Shown: positions 23,080-33,353 of the stretch, one piece after another
Numbering within the stretch: position 1 is the stretch's first letter
How the letters are laid out: each line of letters begins with the position of its first letter
Origin: Closterium sp. NIES-65
Taxonomy: Eukaryota; Streptophyta; Zygnematophyceae; Desmidiales; Closteriaceae
Reading direction: 5' to 3'
DNA length: 64,000 bases
Assembly (NCBI GenBank): GCA_948144175.1
Contig: CANXME010002591.1
Location: forward strand, 2,464,501 to 2,528,500
Translations under genes and position numbers: made by a program
The notes under the pieces: generated by a model
Database searches by the model: none
Seen by the model: only the letters and a program-made list of their open reading frames with translations
Told to the model about the DNA's origin: nothing

Positions 23080-25256
23080 ATATGTCCATGGACGATGCTC
23101 GTCAGCATGCTTTGTATGCTGATGTTGACTATAGTGCTGATGGATCTGTGTGCTCGCGTGTTCGTAGATTATCTTGCTTGCCTCCTGCTAGTGTAGACTT
23201 GTGCCTTTCTAGTCTAGGTGCTTGTGTTGCTGCTCTAGGTGCTTGTGTAGCCACTAAGACAGGTGACCCTCCGGCTGAGGCGTCCCTGTCCTTCATGCTG
23301 GACTCTGGTGCGTCTCAGTGCTTCTTCTGCGACCACACGACCCCCATGCCTCTCCTCACTCCTGTTTCGGTGGCTCTGGCTAATCCTACCTCAGGACCAG
23401 CCATTGCGCGTAGCTCCACTACCCTCTCGTGTCCTGTGTTCCCCTCTGGTGTCTTGCACGGCCTCCACATTCCCTCGTTCAATCGGAACTTGGTGGGTGA
23501 TGGTTACCTCTAGGACAAGGGGATCACGTTTACCTTTGTGGGGGGTGGGAGGACTGCGGTCTGTAAAGACGCTGCCACAGGTGCTATTCTGGCCACGTTC
23601 ACCAGGGAGCCCCGCTCCGGTCTCTACGTTCTCCACACCGAGCGCTCCCCGGTTGCGTCCCCTCCAGTCCAGGTGTCTAGTCCGGTCGCTGTGTCTAGCT
23701 AGGTGGTCGTGTCTTGTCCAGTTGCAGTGTCTAGTCAGGTCGCGATGTCTAGCCTAGTCGCTGCGTCCTGCTCCTGTCGGTCCCTCACCCACTGGACGGT
23801 CTTGTGGCACCACCGCCTTGGCCACCCGTCGCTCCCCCGCCTCCGCAGGATGACCACTCACGGGCTTGTCACCGGTCTCCCATGCACCTTTCCGTCGCTC
23901 CCCACCTCCCCTGCTCCCCCTTGCACTCCTTGCGTCGCCGGTCGCTTACGAGCCACTCCCCACTCCTCCTCCCTTCGTCCGGCCACTGCTCCCTTCGAGA
24001 CCCTCCACTTGGACGTCTGGGGCCCTGCCCCGATGCAGGGTTTTGGGAGGGAGCGTTACTTTCTGGTGGTCGTCGACGACTTCTCCAGGTACACCACAGT
24101 GTTCCCTCTCGCAAAGAAGTCCGAGGTGACTCCTACGCTGATCCGGTGGCTTCTGGCCACTGAGGGCACTCGTGGTCGTCGTGTCAGTTGTCTACACTCT
24201 GACCATGGGGGCGAGTTTCGCTCTGGCGTTCTTGCCGGATTCTGCGGCGAACAGGGCATCGTACAGTCCTGGACGCTTCCGGAGTCCCCATAGCAGAATG
24301 GGGTTGCTGAGCGCCGCATTGGCTTGGTCATGGATATTGCTCGCACGTCTATGATCCATGCCCGTGCGCCCCATTTTCTGTGGCCCTACGCGGTTTGCTA
24401 CGCCGCACACTAGCCGAACCTCCAGCCGCGCGTCTCACGGCCCGAAGCTTCACCGACCAGTCTTTGGACCGGGTCCCCTGGTGTTGGGTCAGTCTTTCGT
24501 GTCTGGGGCTGCCTTGCGCTTGTTCGCGACACCTCCGCTGACAAGCTCTCGGCACGCACCGTCCCCTGTGTCTTCCTTGGTTTCCCGGTGGACTCTGCTT
24601 ACTGGTCCTTTTACCACCCTCCCCTCCACCATTTCCTAGACTCCCGTGACGTCCGGTTTGACGAGTCTATGTCCTACTACACCCGATACCCCTGTCGAGG
24701 TCTCTCGGTACCCCCTCCCTCCCTCTTCCTTGCACCCTCTCCTCCTCCTGCTCCCGCTCCTCCGGTACCCCCGCCCCCCCCTGGTCCTGCTCCGTCTGGT
24801 GTGTCCCACGCTACCCCTCTACCCTCGGTCGCGCGTCAGGTAGCGTCTCCCTCCCCGCAGTCCTCCTCACAGTCCCCTCAGCAGCCTTCGGCACTTCCGC
24901 GACAGGTTACTCTGGACTCAGTTGGTGCTGGAGCTGGAGGTGCTGGCGCAGGTGGTGCTAGCTCTGGGGGTGCTGGAGCTGGAGGTACTGGCACTAGAGG
25001 TGCTAGTTCTGGGGGTGCTGGAGTTGGAGACGCGGGCACTAGAGGTGCTCGTTTTGGGGGTGCTGGAGTTGGAGGTGCTAGCACTGGAGGTGCTGGCACT
25101 GGAGGTGCTAGTTCTGGGGGTGCTGGAGTTGGAGGTCCTGGCACTGGAGGTGCTGGTTCTGGGGGTGCTGGTGTTGGAGGTGGTGGCACTGGAGGTGCTG
25201 GTTTGGGGGGTGCTGGTGCTGGAGGTGCTGGCAATGGAGGTGCTGGTTCTGAGGTA
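23080..25256 (+). pseudogene. protease, integrase and linker part of F
   Basis: The protease motif LSFMLDSGASQCFF is near 23290. The pre-integrase motif [18 protein letters not shown] is near 23800. The integrase core shows LHLDVWGPAPMQG, VVDDFSRYTTVF and the AERRIG helix between about 24000 and 24340. The linker 24900-25250 is a tandem array of GGTGCTGG units encoding Gly-Ala repeats. The stretch 22620-23080 holds repeat-rich CAG/CCG sequence and a Cys/His knuckle region. Several breaks are present. Confidence 0.82.
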
Positions 25257-26949
25257 GTAGCTCTACAAACTATTGCGTCGGCGACAAAGTTGACCCCAAA
25301 CATGATGCACGCACGGCTTGCGCACGTCAACATCGACACAATCAAGAGCTCGGCGAAACATGAGGTCGCCGCCGGTCTGGACATCAAGAAGTTGACCGCA
25401 GCTTATCTGCCGTGTGACTCCTGCGTCGGCGGCAAACTGCATAGCACACCTTCCCCGACCAAGGATCGGACGCCGTGGATGCGCTTGATGTGGTGTACAT
25501 CGACCTTTGCGGGCTATTTCGAGTGGCCGCCAACCATGGCAGCCTCTAATTTCTTGTGCTGAAAGATAGGAAGACTCGCTACGTGTGGGTGAGGCCAATC
25601 GTGAAGAAAAGCGACGTGCTGGTCGTCTTCAAAAAATGGTTGAAGTAGGTGGAGCGGCAGACGTCGAAGACGGTGAAGAAGTTGCGTTCGGACCGCGGAG
25701 GAGAGTTCCTCGGTTGCGCCTTCACCGACCTCGTCGAGGACAAGGGAATCTTCCACAATCTGACGTACCCCTACACTCCGCAGCAGAACGGGATGGCCGA
25801 GCGAGAGATGCGCACGGTGGTTGAGGTCGTGCGTACGATGCTTCTGCACATGGGCGTGAAGCATCACTAGTGGCACCTCGCTGTGCGTCAGGTCGTCTGG
25901 GTGCGCAACTGCCTCGAGCGGGCTTCTTTGCCAACAAGGACGACGCCACATGAGCTGTTGTTCAAGAAAAGCCGGATTTGACTCTGGCACGGGTGTGGGG
26001 CTGCATGGTGCAGTTCATGGTCCCCGAGCAGCAGCGTGGCAGAAAGCTGGCGCCGAAGGCTCGTTGGGGTCTTCACCTCGGAATGTCGCCAGAGAGCAAA
26101 GGCTGGGAGGTGCTCAACCTGACTGCCAAGAACGTCATCACGGCGGTTGAAGCAATCTTCTTCGAGAACATGCCGATGGAGAAGTGGAAGTCAGCGAACG
26201 GGTCGGCGTCGACGAAGACGCCCTCTACCCCGCTGACCGATTCCTCCTCGGCGATGCCTCCTCTGCTCACCAACGTTGATGAGCATGATGATTAGGACGT
26301 AGAGGAAGTCCTACTCCCTCCTCCTGTTGTGCCCTCGTTGGCCGCCGGCGATGAGGGGAGACTTGGTGCGTCGCCTGCGGCACCGACCGGTTGCATCGCT
26401 GGTGGCCGAGAAGGTCCGCGATGGTAAGCGGTAGACGACAGGGGAGCTGACGGCGACAAAGCCAACTTCAGCGAAGCCGTCAATAGAGGTGCCACTTGCA
26501 GAGAAGCTACTAGCAGAGTCGCCGAAGCAGACTGTAGAGGAGCCATTGGCAGAGGCGCCAGCTTTAGGGGAGCCGTTGGTAGAGAAGCCGATCCTGGGGG
26601 AGGAGTCGGTAGAGGAGCTGCCGACAGGGAAGCAGTTCGATGACGACTCGTCGAGCGACGACGTTGTGGAAGTCGTCAGTGCGGCCGGTGGCGTCAAAGG
26701 GGAGCAGTCCGAAGACGACGACGTGGTAGAAGTCGTGGTCGAATAGGAGAAACCGCGACGTTCTACCCGCCCCAACATCGGCAAGCCGCCTGAGAAGCTG
26801 AGCTACCACGCTTGTCTGCCGCAGACGGCCTACAGCACTATGCTCAACGACGCAGAGGACGACATCGACCTACCCGAGCTCGACCCCGACATGCGCGCCA
26901 ATCCAGAGCATCGCTGGGACATCACCAACATGACGGTGAAGGAGGCATT
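25257..26949 (+). pseudogene. integrase and linker part of B1
   Basis: The pre-integrase zinc region (CDSCVGGKLHS) is at 25257-25460, followed by the DRKTRYVWVRP segment and the integrase core SDRGGEFLGCAFTDLVEDKG, then a linker rich in acidic residues and proline. The closing residues MRANPEHRWDITNMTVKEA at about 26890-26949 are the start of the RT domain, continuing after element K. Confidence 0.8.
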
Positions 26950-27124
26950 TGTGAAAATAGTAGGCAGCAGTAGGAGCCATAGCTAGGAAAGCCCTAGCTA
27001 GGCAAGAAACAGTTTAGGCAAAGAGGTTCTTACTAGCACCAATGAGGATACATATAGCAAACCCTAGATGGGTTGTACTCGCTATAGAGCACCCCACTAC
27101 AGGCTAGAGAATAACATTCTAACA
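26950..27124 (-). repeat. 3' LTR of K
   Basis: The 175-bp LTR in minus orientation contains the shared core (complement of CTGTAGTGGGGTGCTCTATA). GCATT precedes it at 26945-26949. Confidence 0.92.
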
Positions 27125-28304
27125 CACCCCCATAGCCAAAGTGGGGTGTAATCAGTACAATGAGCTAGCTGGTATAGAGCAGGAGTTCACAAAGGTAAGC
27201 AAAGCTAGAGCTAATCACAGCGGGCAAGTGAGGAGGAGGAGGAGCTGTGGAGGTAGAGAGGATGGGAGGCAACGACTGAAGCTGCAGAGGCACGGGCACG
27301 GAGCGGCTGACTCAGAGGCTATCGAAGCAAGGGCGACGGACTACTGGAGTAACTGGCTCGGCGGCTATAGAAGAGCGGCAGGAGCAACGGACCCACTGGC
27401 GACTGGTGCAGCAGGCTCACTGGCTACCGAAGCAAGGGCGACGGACTACAGGCGCTGCAGGCAACACGACAGGTACCTCCACACAACCTCCTCCAACTGC
27501 CCCACACCCTCGACACACACCCACTGCTCAAACCCTAGCTCCACTCCCACGCACCCCCCTAAAACCCTAAACCCCAGTCTCCCACTCATCCACCCCCCTC
27601 AGCGACAGCTGCAGCAGTGGGAGACAAAGGAGGAGGAGGAGAAGGGCGCGGCGCGCACAACAGACACCCCCACAACCACCACCCCCACACCCTCCACCCC
27701 TAAAACCCTAAAACGGGTGGGATAGAGGCAGGAGCGCGGGGGACGGCGAGGGGAGGGACGGCGCACGACCCCCAGGGCGCCAAAACGGACGGGCGGGGCG
27801 GGAGGGTGGCGCGTGCGGCTCCCCAGGGCGCCGCGACGGAAGGGCAGGGGGCGGGCGCGGCTCCACAGGGCGCCGCGACGAACGGGCAGGGGGCGGGCGC
27901 GGCTCCCCAGGGCGCCGCGACGGACAGGCAGGGGGCGCACGCGGCTCCCCAGGGCGTCGCGACGAGCAGGGCGGGGCCGCGCGTGCGCCCTTGAGCGCCG
28001 CGACGAGCTGGGCGGGGGGCCGCGCGTGCTCCCCAGGGCGCCGCGACGGACAGGCGGGGCGCGCGCAGGCTCCCCAGGGCACGAAACCGCCGCGCACCTC
28101 GGGGCGCACGACGGGCAGAAAACTGCCGCGCGCCCCGAGCGCACGGCGGGATGAAAAACCCTAAAAAATTTTCGCCCCGAGCGCACGACAGGAAGGAGAA
28201 AGCGCGCGCCCTAGGCGCACTAGAAGCAGAACAGCAGCGGAAGCAATTAGGTGGCGGGCCCACCCACAGGATCGACCCAAGGGGGTCGACTTGCTCTGAT
28301 AGCA
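27125..28304 (-). repeat. interior of K with leader repeats
   Basis: There is no gag or pol. Units of about 42 bp around CAGGGCGCCGCGACGG recur at about 27825-28080. A GC-rich inverted repeat and an AAAAAATTTT stretch lie near 28165. GGGCCCACCCAC at 28256-28267 sits next to the primer-binding side. An open frame of 194 codons (27141-27725) is low-complexity in its second half and unsupported. Confidence 0.75.
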
Positions 28305-29627
28305 TGTGAAAATAGTAGGCAGAAGTAGGAGCCATAACTAGGAAAGCCCTAGCTAGGCAAGAAACAGTTTTGGCAAAGAGGTTTTTGTCAACGGGAGTTG
28401 GGTATTGGCCCCGTCCTCGCTTGGGCGGAGCCGACTTCGTGGTCGGGTGTGAGGGGAGCAGCCGACCTGTAGCAGTGGGTGAGCTGGTCGACGAGGAGGT
28501 CGACCTGCACGGGGGACCACTGCACGGGCGCCGACTTCAGGGTGGCGCCGACTTCAGGGAGGTCGTCTTGGGAGTCGACCTGCGGAGGACGTCAACTTGG
28601 CGAAGCCGACTTCGGCGGTCGGCTAACGGACTGCTAGTCGACCTGTTAGTGGTCGACTGGACCTGGTGGTCGACGAAGGAGGGGCCGACGTCGACCTTGA
28701 CTCAGGGCGCCAAGCAGGAAGACGCCGAGCAGGAGGACGCCGCCCTGGAGGCCTGGTTGGCGTCCCGTGTGTCTGCACGGCGTCCGGGGTCCGGACGCCG
28801 ATCTGGGCGTCGGGTCCCGACACCGACCTGGGTGTCTAGTCGGCGTCCTGGGAGGAGGGACGCCGCTCTGGAGGTGTGGTCGGCGTCCCGGGCGTCTGGA
28901 CGCCGACCAGGGGGTTCGGAAGGCGTCCTGGGCGCCTGGACGCCAGACTGGGGACGCCGGGCATGCGTGACCGGCTACAGACTGCGTGAGCCGGACAGGC
29001 GTGGTTGCCCGGTCGATCGGGATACCCGGGCGACGTGCGCGAGTGTCGCCAGGGTGGAGACTGCGAGGCCGACCTCGGGGGTGGTATCCTGAGGTCGACG
29101 TGGCTGGTGGGCACAGACGGTGGCGTGGAGTCTGCCAGGCGTCTGCGTTGCGCACATGACAGGGAAGTGCGCACCAACCAGCTGCGCGCACCTGCGAAGC
29201 AGGTGCACCGTTGTCCTGCGGGTGCAACGCTGGGCAGCCGACTTGGTGCAGCGCTGGCACACCGTGGACTTGCAACGTTGGCAAACCGCTACCCTGCTAC
29301 GCTGGAGGTCGACCAGCAGCCTAGCTAGCTCTGATGTAGTCAATGTTGCCAATGTTGTTGCTACCATTGTTCTGAACTTTTCCTAGTGAAACTCTTGCCA
29401 ATTTTCCCCGTGAACTAGCAAGTAGTGTGTGCACAAGGAAAACGACTAAGGACTAACGAACGCAGAGATCACACGAGCACACGTGCCTAGCCCGTAGCCT
29501 AGCTCCCGTTGCTGCAGTTATCTCCGCAGTTTTCACTAGCAGCAATGAGGATACATATAGCAAACTCTAGATGGGTTGTACTCGCTATAGAGCACCCCAG
29601 TACAGGCTAGAGAATAACATTCTGACA
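28305..29627 (-). repeat. 5' LTR of K, split by an insertion
   Basis: LTR sequence at 28305-28385 and 29534-29627 adds up to 175 bp, matching the other LTR of K. The interval 28386-29528 is foreign and bordered by a GTTTT duplication. Confidence 0.92.
28386..29528. mobile_element. 1,143-bp TG...CA insertion inside K LTR
   Basis: The insertion begins TGTCAACGGGAGTT and ends TATCTCCGCA. It is flanked by GTTTT at 28381-28385 and 29529-29533, as expected for an LTR-type integrase product. No coding domain is seen. It is rich in GTCGAC/GCCGACTT strings. CAACGGGAG near its left end recurs inverted near its right end (complement at about 29504-29512). It may be a large solo LTR or a small non-autonomous element. 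The class is unresolved. Confidence 0.7.
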
Positions 29628-29632
29628 GCATT

Positions 29633-31045
29633 GGCGAGCTGGAAGGGCAAGGCAGTGAAAGCGGCCATGGACGAGGAGATCAAGAGTCTCATCTCTAACG
29701 GGACGTGAGAGCTGGTCGAGCATCCGCACGGTGTCAACATCATGAAGAACCGTTGTGTGCTCACAAGGAAGTACCACGTCGACGACACGGTCGCCCGTGA
29801 GAAGGTCCGCTTGGTCGTGAAAGGCTTCACGAAGGATTACAGCGTAGATTACGACGAGACATATGCGCTGGTGGGGAGTTACGTAACTCTGCGGATCTTT
29901 CTTAGCGTTATTGCTGTGCTTGACCTTCATCGGATGTAGATCGACATGAAGAATGCCTTTTTGCAGAGGAATCTAGATCGTGTCCTCTACATGTACTAGC
30001 CCGACTACTTCAACGACGGAACTAGTCGAGTCTGGAAGCTGCTGAAGAGCTTGTACGGCATGAAGCAGAGTCCACTAGTGTGGTACTCGGCGCTCGACGC
30101 GGTGCTGACCGGTGCCAACTGGCAGAAGAGCCAGGTCGATGAGGCGCTGTACTTCAAGGTCGACGACGACGGAGTGGCGTGCTGGGTGCTCGTCTACATC
30201 GATGACCTGCTCGCCGCAAGCAGCAGCACTGCGATACTGAAGGAGTTGAAGGAGCTGCTGGAGGCCGCCTTCGAGCTGCGCGAGATCAAGCCGGTGAAGA
30301 AGTATCTCAGGTTGGAAATCGTGCGCGACCGTCCTGCGCGGAAGTTGTGGCTTTACCAACAAGTCTACGTTGACAAGTTACATCGGCGTTTCATCGACGA
30401 GTGCCGAAGACGCCGGTCTCCGTCGACACCTACGTAGAGCTGGTTTTCAACGACGAGGAGTTTCGGTCTCGTGAGGAAGCAGAGTACCGGTAGAAGTGTG
30501 AAGAAATGAGGAATGAAGAAGAGGAGGGGTTTGCACTAGCAGCAGTTGGCACACATATAGGAAACCCTAATTGGGTTGTACTCGCTATAGAGTACCCCAC
30601 TGCAGGCTAGACAATTATAACATTCTGACAAGAAGGTCGGTTCGCTGCAGTTCGCGGCCACTACGATGAGGCCCGACATTGCCTTCGCTTGCAGCAAGCT
30701 CGGATTCGGCATGATTGTGCGGAGCGACAACCACTGGCGTAAGGTTGATCGCTGTCTGCACTACCTCGCTGAAACCCGTGACGCCGCTCTGGAATTTGGC
30801 AGCGGACCAGAGTCGATGTGTCTGGTCGGCTTTGCATATGCCGACGACGCTGGCAAGAAGCAGAATCGGATGAGCACGGGCGGCTACGTTTTCATCTTCG
30901 AAGGAGCCGCAGTCTTTTGGTCGAGCCAGCGCATCAATTGCGCGATGCTTTCGTCGGCCGAATCAAGGTACGTCGCGGCCACCAAAGCCGGCAAGGAGGC
31001 TCGCCGTTTGTGCTTCCTCCTTGCAAAATTCCGCCTGCTCGAGGC
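29633..31045 (+). pseudogene. reverse transcriptase and RNase H part of B1
   Basis: RT sequence WKGKAVKAAMDEEIKSL, VLTRKYHVDDTVAREKVRLV, LLKSLYGMKQSPLVWYSAL and VLVYIDDLLAASSS lies at 29633-30496. RNase H sequence MRPDIAFACSKLG, STGGYVFIFEGAAVFWSSQ and AESRYVAATKAGKEARRL lies at 30631-31040. The solo LTR separates the two parts. It is broken. Confidence 0.85.
30497..30630 (-). repeat. solo LTR in B1
   Basis: A 134-bp LTR in minus orientation with the shared core block is flanked by a perfect 5-bp duplication AGAAG (30492-30496 and 30631-30635). No interior is present, so it is a solo LTR left by LTR-LTR recombination, inserted between RT and RNase H of B1. Confidence 0.93.
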
Positions 31046-31219
31046 AAGGAACACCTCGAAACTCCCCGTTCATGGTGAGCTGGAATGTCGGTGGTGCGTT
31101 CGTCAACCCGAATAGCGTCCCTGTATGGGTGCAAAAAGAAGTCTTCGGACGGTCGTCGGTGAACACGTGAATCTGATGGTAGCCACCTCGTAGGTCAATT
31201 TTCGGGAAGAAGCGAGCCC
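31046..31219 (-). pseudogene. Ty3 reverse transcriptase fossil, downstream half
   Basis: Minus-strand translation gives the palm region of Ty3/gypsy RT: RFFPKIDLRGGYHQIHVFTD and then TLFGLTNAPPTFQLTMN. It stops at the junction with B1 near 31046. Its upstream half lies on the far side of element A2 at 38555-39203. Confidence 0.88.
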
Positions 31220-31350
31220 TGTCAGATTACTATAGCTTATACATGTTGTAGGCTGTAGTGGGGTAGCACATAAGGGGTACAACCCAATTAGGGTTGGTAC
31301 TTGTACTGTTTTCATTTCATAGTTGATCATTCCTGTTCCTTACTTTCACA
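31220..31350 (+). repeat. 5' LTR of A2
   Basis: The 131-bp LTR runs from TGTCAGATTACTATAG to TTACTTTCACA and contains GGCTGTAGTGGGGTAGC and GTACAACCC. The left target duplication AGCCC precedes it. Confidence 0.96.
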
Positions 31351-31367
31351 TGGTATAGAGCGGGTTC
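31351..31367 (+). promoter_or_regulatory. primer-binding site of A2
   Basis: TGGTATAGAGCGGGTTC lies directly after the 5' LTR. It is a near match to the 3' end of initiator methionine tRNA (TGGTATCAGAGC in most copia elements) and would prime minus-strand DNA synthesis. Confidence 0.85.
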
Positions 31368-32244
31368 CCTGTGGGAACTTCGCCTAGGGCCCACCGAAGC
31401 GCGCCCCGAGGCGCGCGATCGTTTTTTTTTTTGCGACCCCCCGAGTCGCCCTTCCCCACGCGGCCCCGCTGCCCTTCACGCAGCCCCGCCGCCCTTCCTA
31501 GCGGTCCCGCCCACCCTTCGAGCGGCCCCGCCTCTCCTTCGCGGCCCCGCCGTCTAGTCGCGGCCCCACCACCTCCTCGCGGCCCCACTACGACGCGGCC
31601 CCGCCGCCTGCTCGGACGCGGCCCCGCCGCCTGCTCCGACACGGCCCCGCCGCCCGCTACGAAGCGGCCCCGCTGCCTGCTCAGACGCGGCCACGCCGCC
31701 TGCTCAACCGCGGCCCCGCCGCCCGCTACGACGCGGCCTCCGCCGCCTGCTCAGCCGCGGCCCCGCCGCCCTCTAAGGCGCGGCCTCCGCCGCCTGCTCA
31801 GCCGCGGCCCCGCCGCCCGCTACTACGCGGCCCCGCCGCCGGCTCAGTCGCGGGTGCTCCCAGCGGCCCGCCGCTGCACCTCTGCCGGCTCCGCCGTCTC
31901 CTGTCCCGGCCCCGCCGTCCCCTATCACGGCCCCGCCGTCCCTTGTCCCGGCCCCGCCACTACACTGCAGCCGAGCCGCCCAGCAGCAGCCGGACCGCCC
32001 AGCAGCAGCCAAGCCGCCCAACAGCAGCCGAGCCGCCCAGCAGCAGCCGAGCCGCCCAGCAGCAGCCGAGCCGCCCAGCAGCAGCCGAGCCGCCCAGCAG
32101 CAGCCGAGCCGCCCGGTACCCGAGCCGCCCGAGCCGCCCGATCCGCCCGAGCCGCCCGAGCCGCCCGAGCCGCCCCACCAGCCCGAGTCGCCTGCTGCTG
32201 ACCTACCCGACTCTCCTAGCCCGGTGAGACTTTCAGCTGCTGCC
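31368..32244 (+). repeat. leader of A2
   Basis: The untranslated leader carries GGGCCCACC at 31387-31395, a GC-rich hairpin with arms GCGCGCC / GGCGCGC around CCGA (about 31398-31415), an oligo-T run (31420-31430), then GCGGCCCCGCCGCC-type units. From about 31970 it carries CAGCAGCCGAGCCGCC units. Open frames here are repeat-driven, so I start translation at 32245. Confidence 0.75.
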
Positions 32245-33318
32245 ATGGCCACCCCCAATGTTCTTACTTTTGACGCTGAGGGGAGGGCCATTGACTTTGC
32301 CGTCTGGATCGAAGACCTGCAGCTGTACTTACTGTGTGATGCGATAGATGAGGTCTCTCTCTTTGACTTTGTCTCTGGCGCTGTCCCTGCCCCGCCTGCT
32401 GATGCTGACTCTGCCGTTCGCTCCAAGTGGGCGACCCGCGATGCTGCTGCACGTCTTGCTGTGCGTCGCCACCTCCCTTCCTCTGAGCGTGCCCACTTTA
32501 GTCAGTGCAAGACCGCTCAGGCCTTGTACGACGCTGTAGTTGCACGCTACTCCTCCCCTTCCTCCGCTACCCTTAGCCGCCTCATGCTACCGTTTCTCTT
32601 CCCTGACCTCGCTTCCTTTCCCACTGTTGCTGACCACGTTACCCACCTCCGCGCTAGTGACACCCGCTACCGCGCTGCCCTTCCTGCTGAGTTCCGCGCT
32701 GCGAACCCTCCTCCCATGTACATCACTCTCTACTTTCTCGTCACCCGTCTCCCTGAGTCCCTTCGTGTCGTTAGGGACCAGTTTCTCTCTGTCTGTCCCA
32801 CCACTCTCACTGTCGACCTCCTTGAGGAGTCCCTGCTAGCGGGTGAGAAGAGTATAGTCGCTGTAGGGGCCTCTCGGGGTGACCCTCGCACCCCCATCTT
32901 TGAGGGGTGTGGTCCTTCCCCCCTGCTGCCCTCTGTCGCCTCTGCCACTGCGGCCGACCTCGCTGGTTTTGAGTCGGTCGGCGCGGCGTCTGCCCCCAGC
33001 GGCAGACGCCGCTCTGGCAAGGGCAAGGGGGGCAAGGGAGCGGGTGGAGCTAGAGGGGGCGGTGGAGGAGGCGGTGGGGGTGGAGGGGGGAGTGGGGGTG
33101 GCGGTGGGGGTGGTGGCGGGAGTGGAGGTACTGGTGGCGGCGGTGGAGGCGGAGGTGGCGGCGGAGGTGGTAGCGGAGGAGGCGGTGGGAGCGGTGGGGG
33201 CGACGGTCCTGGTGGGGGAGGTGGCGGTGGAGACGGGGGTGGCGGTGGAGGCGGGGGTGGCGGTGGAGGCGGGGGTCGGAGTGGCTCGTCCCAGCGGAGC
33301 AGCTCTGGGGGTGGTCAG

Positions 33319-33353
<35 letters not shown>

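Larger units (their letters stand above)
26950..29627 (-). mobile_element. non-autonomous LTR element K in B1
   Basis: A minus-strand element whose 175-bp LTRs are 26950-27124 and 28305-29627, the second split by a 1,143-bp insertion. LTR divergence is about 5 percent. The target duplication GCATT is at 26945-26949 and 29628-29632. The primer-binding site complement TGCTATCAGAGC adjoins the 5' LTR, and the polypurine complement CACCCCCATAGCCAAAG adjoins the 3' LTR. The 1.18-kb interior has no gag or pol. Leader and LTR closely match element J (55271-56893), so J and K are one family. Confidence 0.93.
25257..31045 (+). mobile_element. Ty1/copia family B fossil B1, interrupted twice
   Basis: This plus-strand fossil of a second copia family starts abruptly after the F linker with the pre-integrase region ([21 protein letters not shown]). 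It continues through integrase (LRSDRGGEFLG, PYTPQQNGMAEREMRTVVE), the acidic/Pro linker, RT and RNase H. No LTR of its own is visible. It is interrupted by element K (26950-29627, target duplication GCATT) and by a solo LTR (30497-30630, target duplication AGAAG). It has many breaks and is old, and it ends at a junction with the Ty3 fossil near 31045. Confidence 0.88.
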
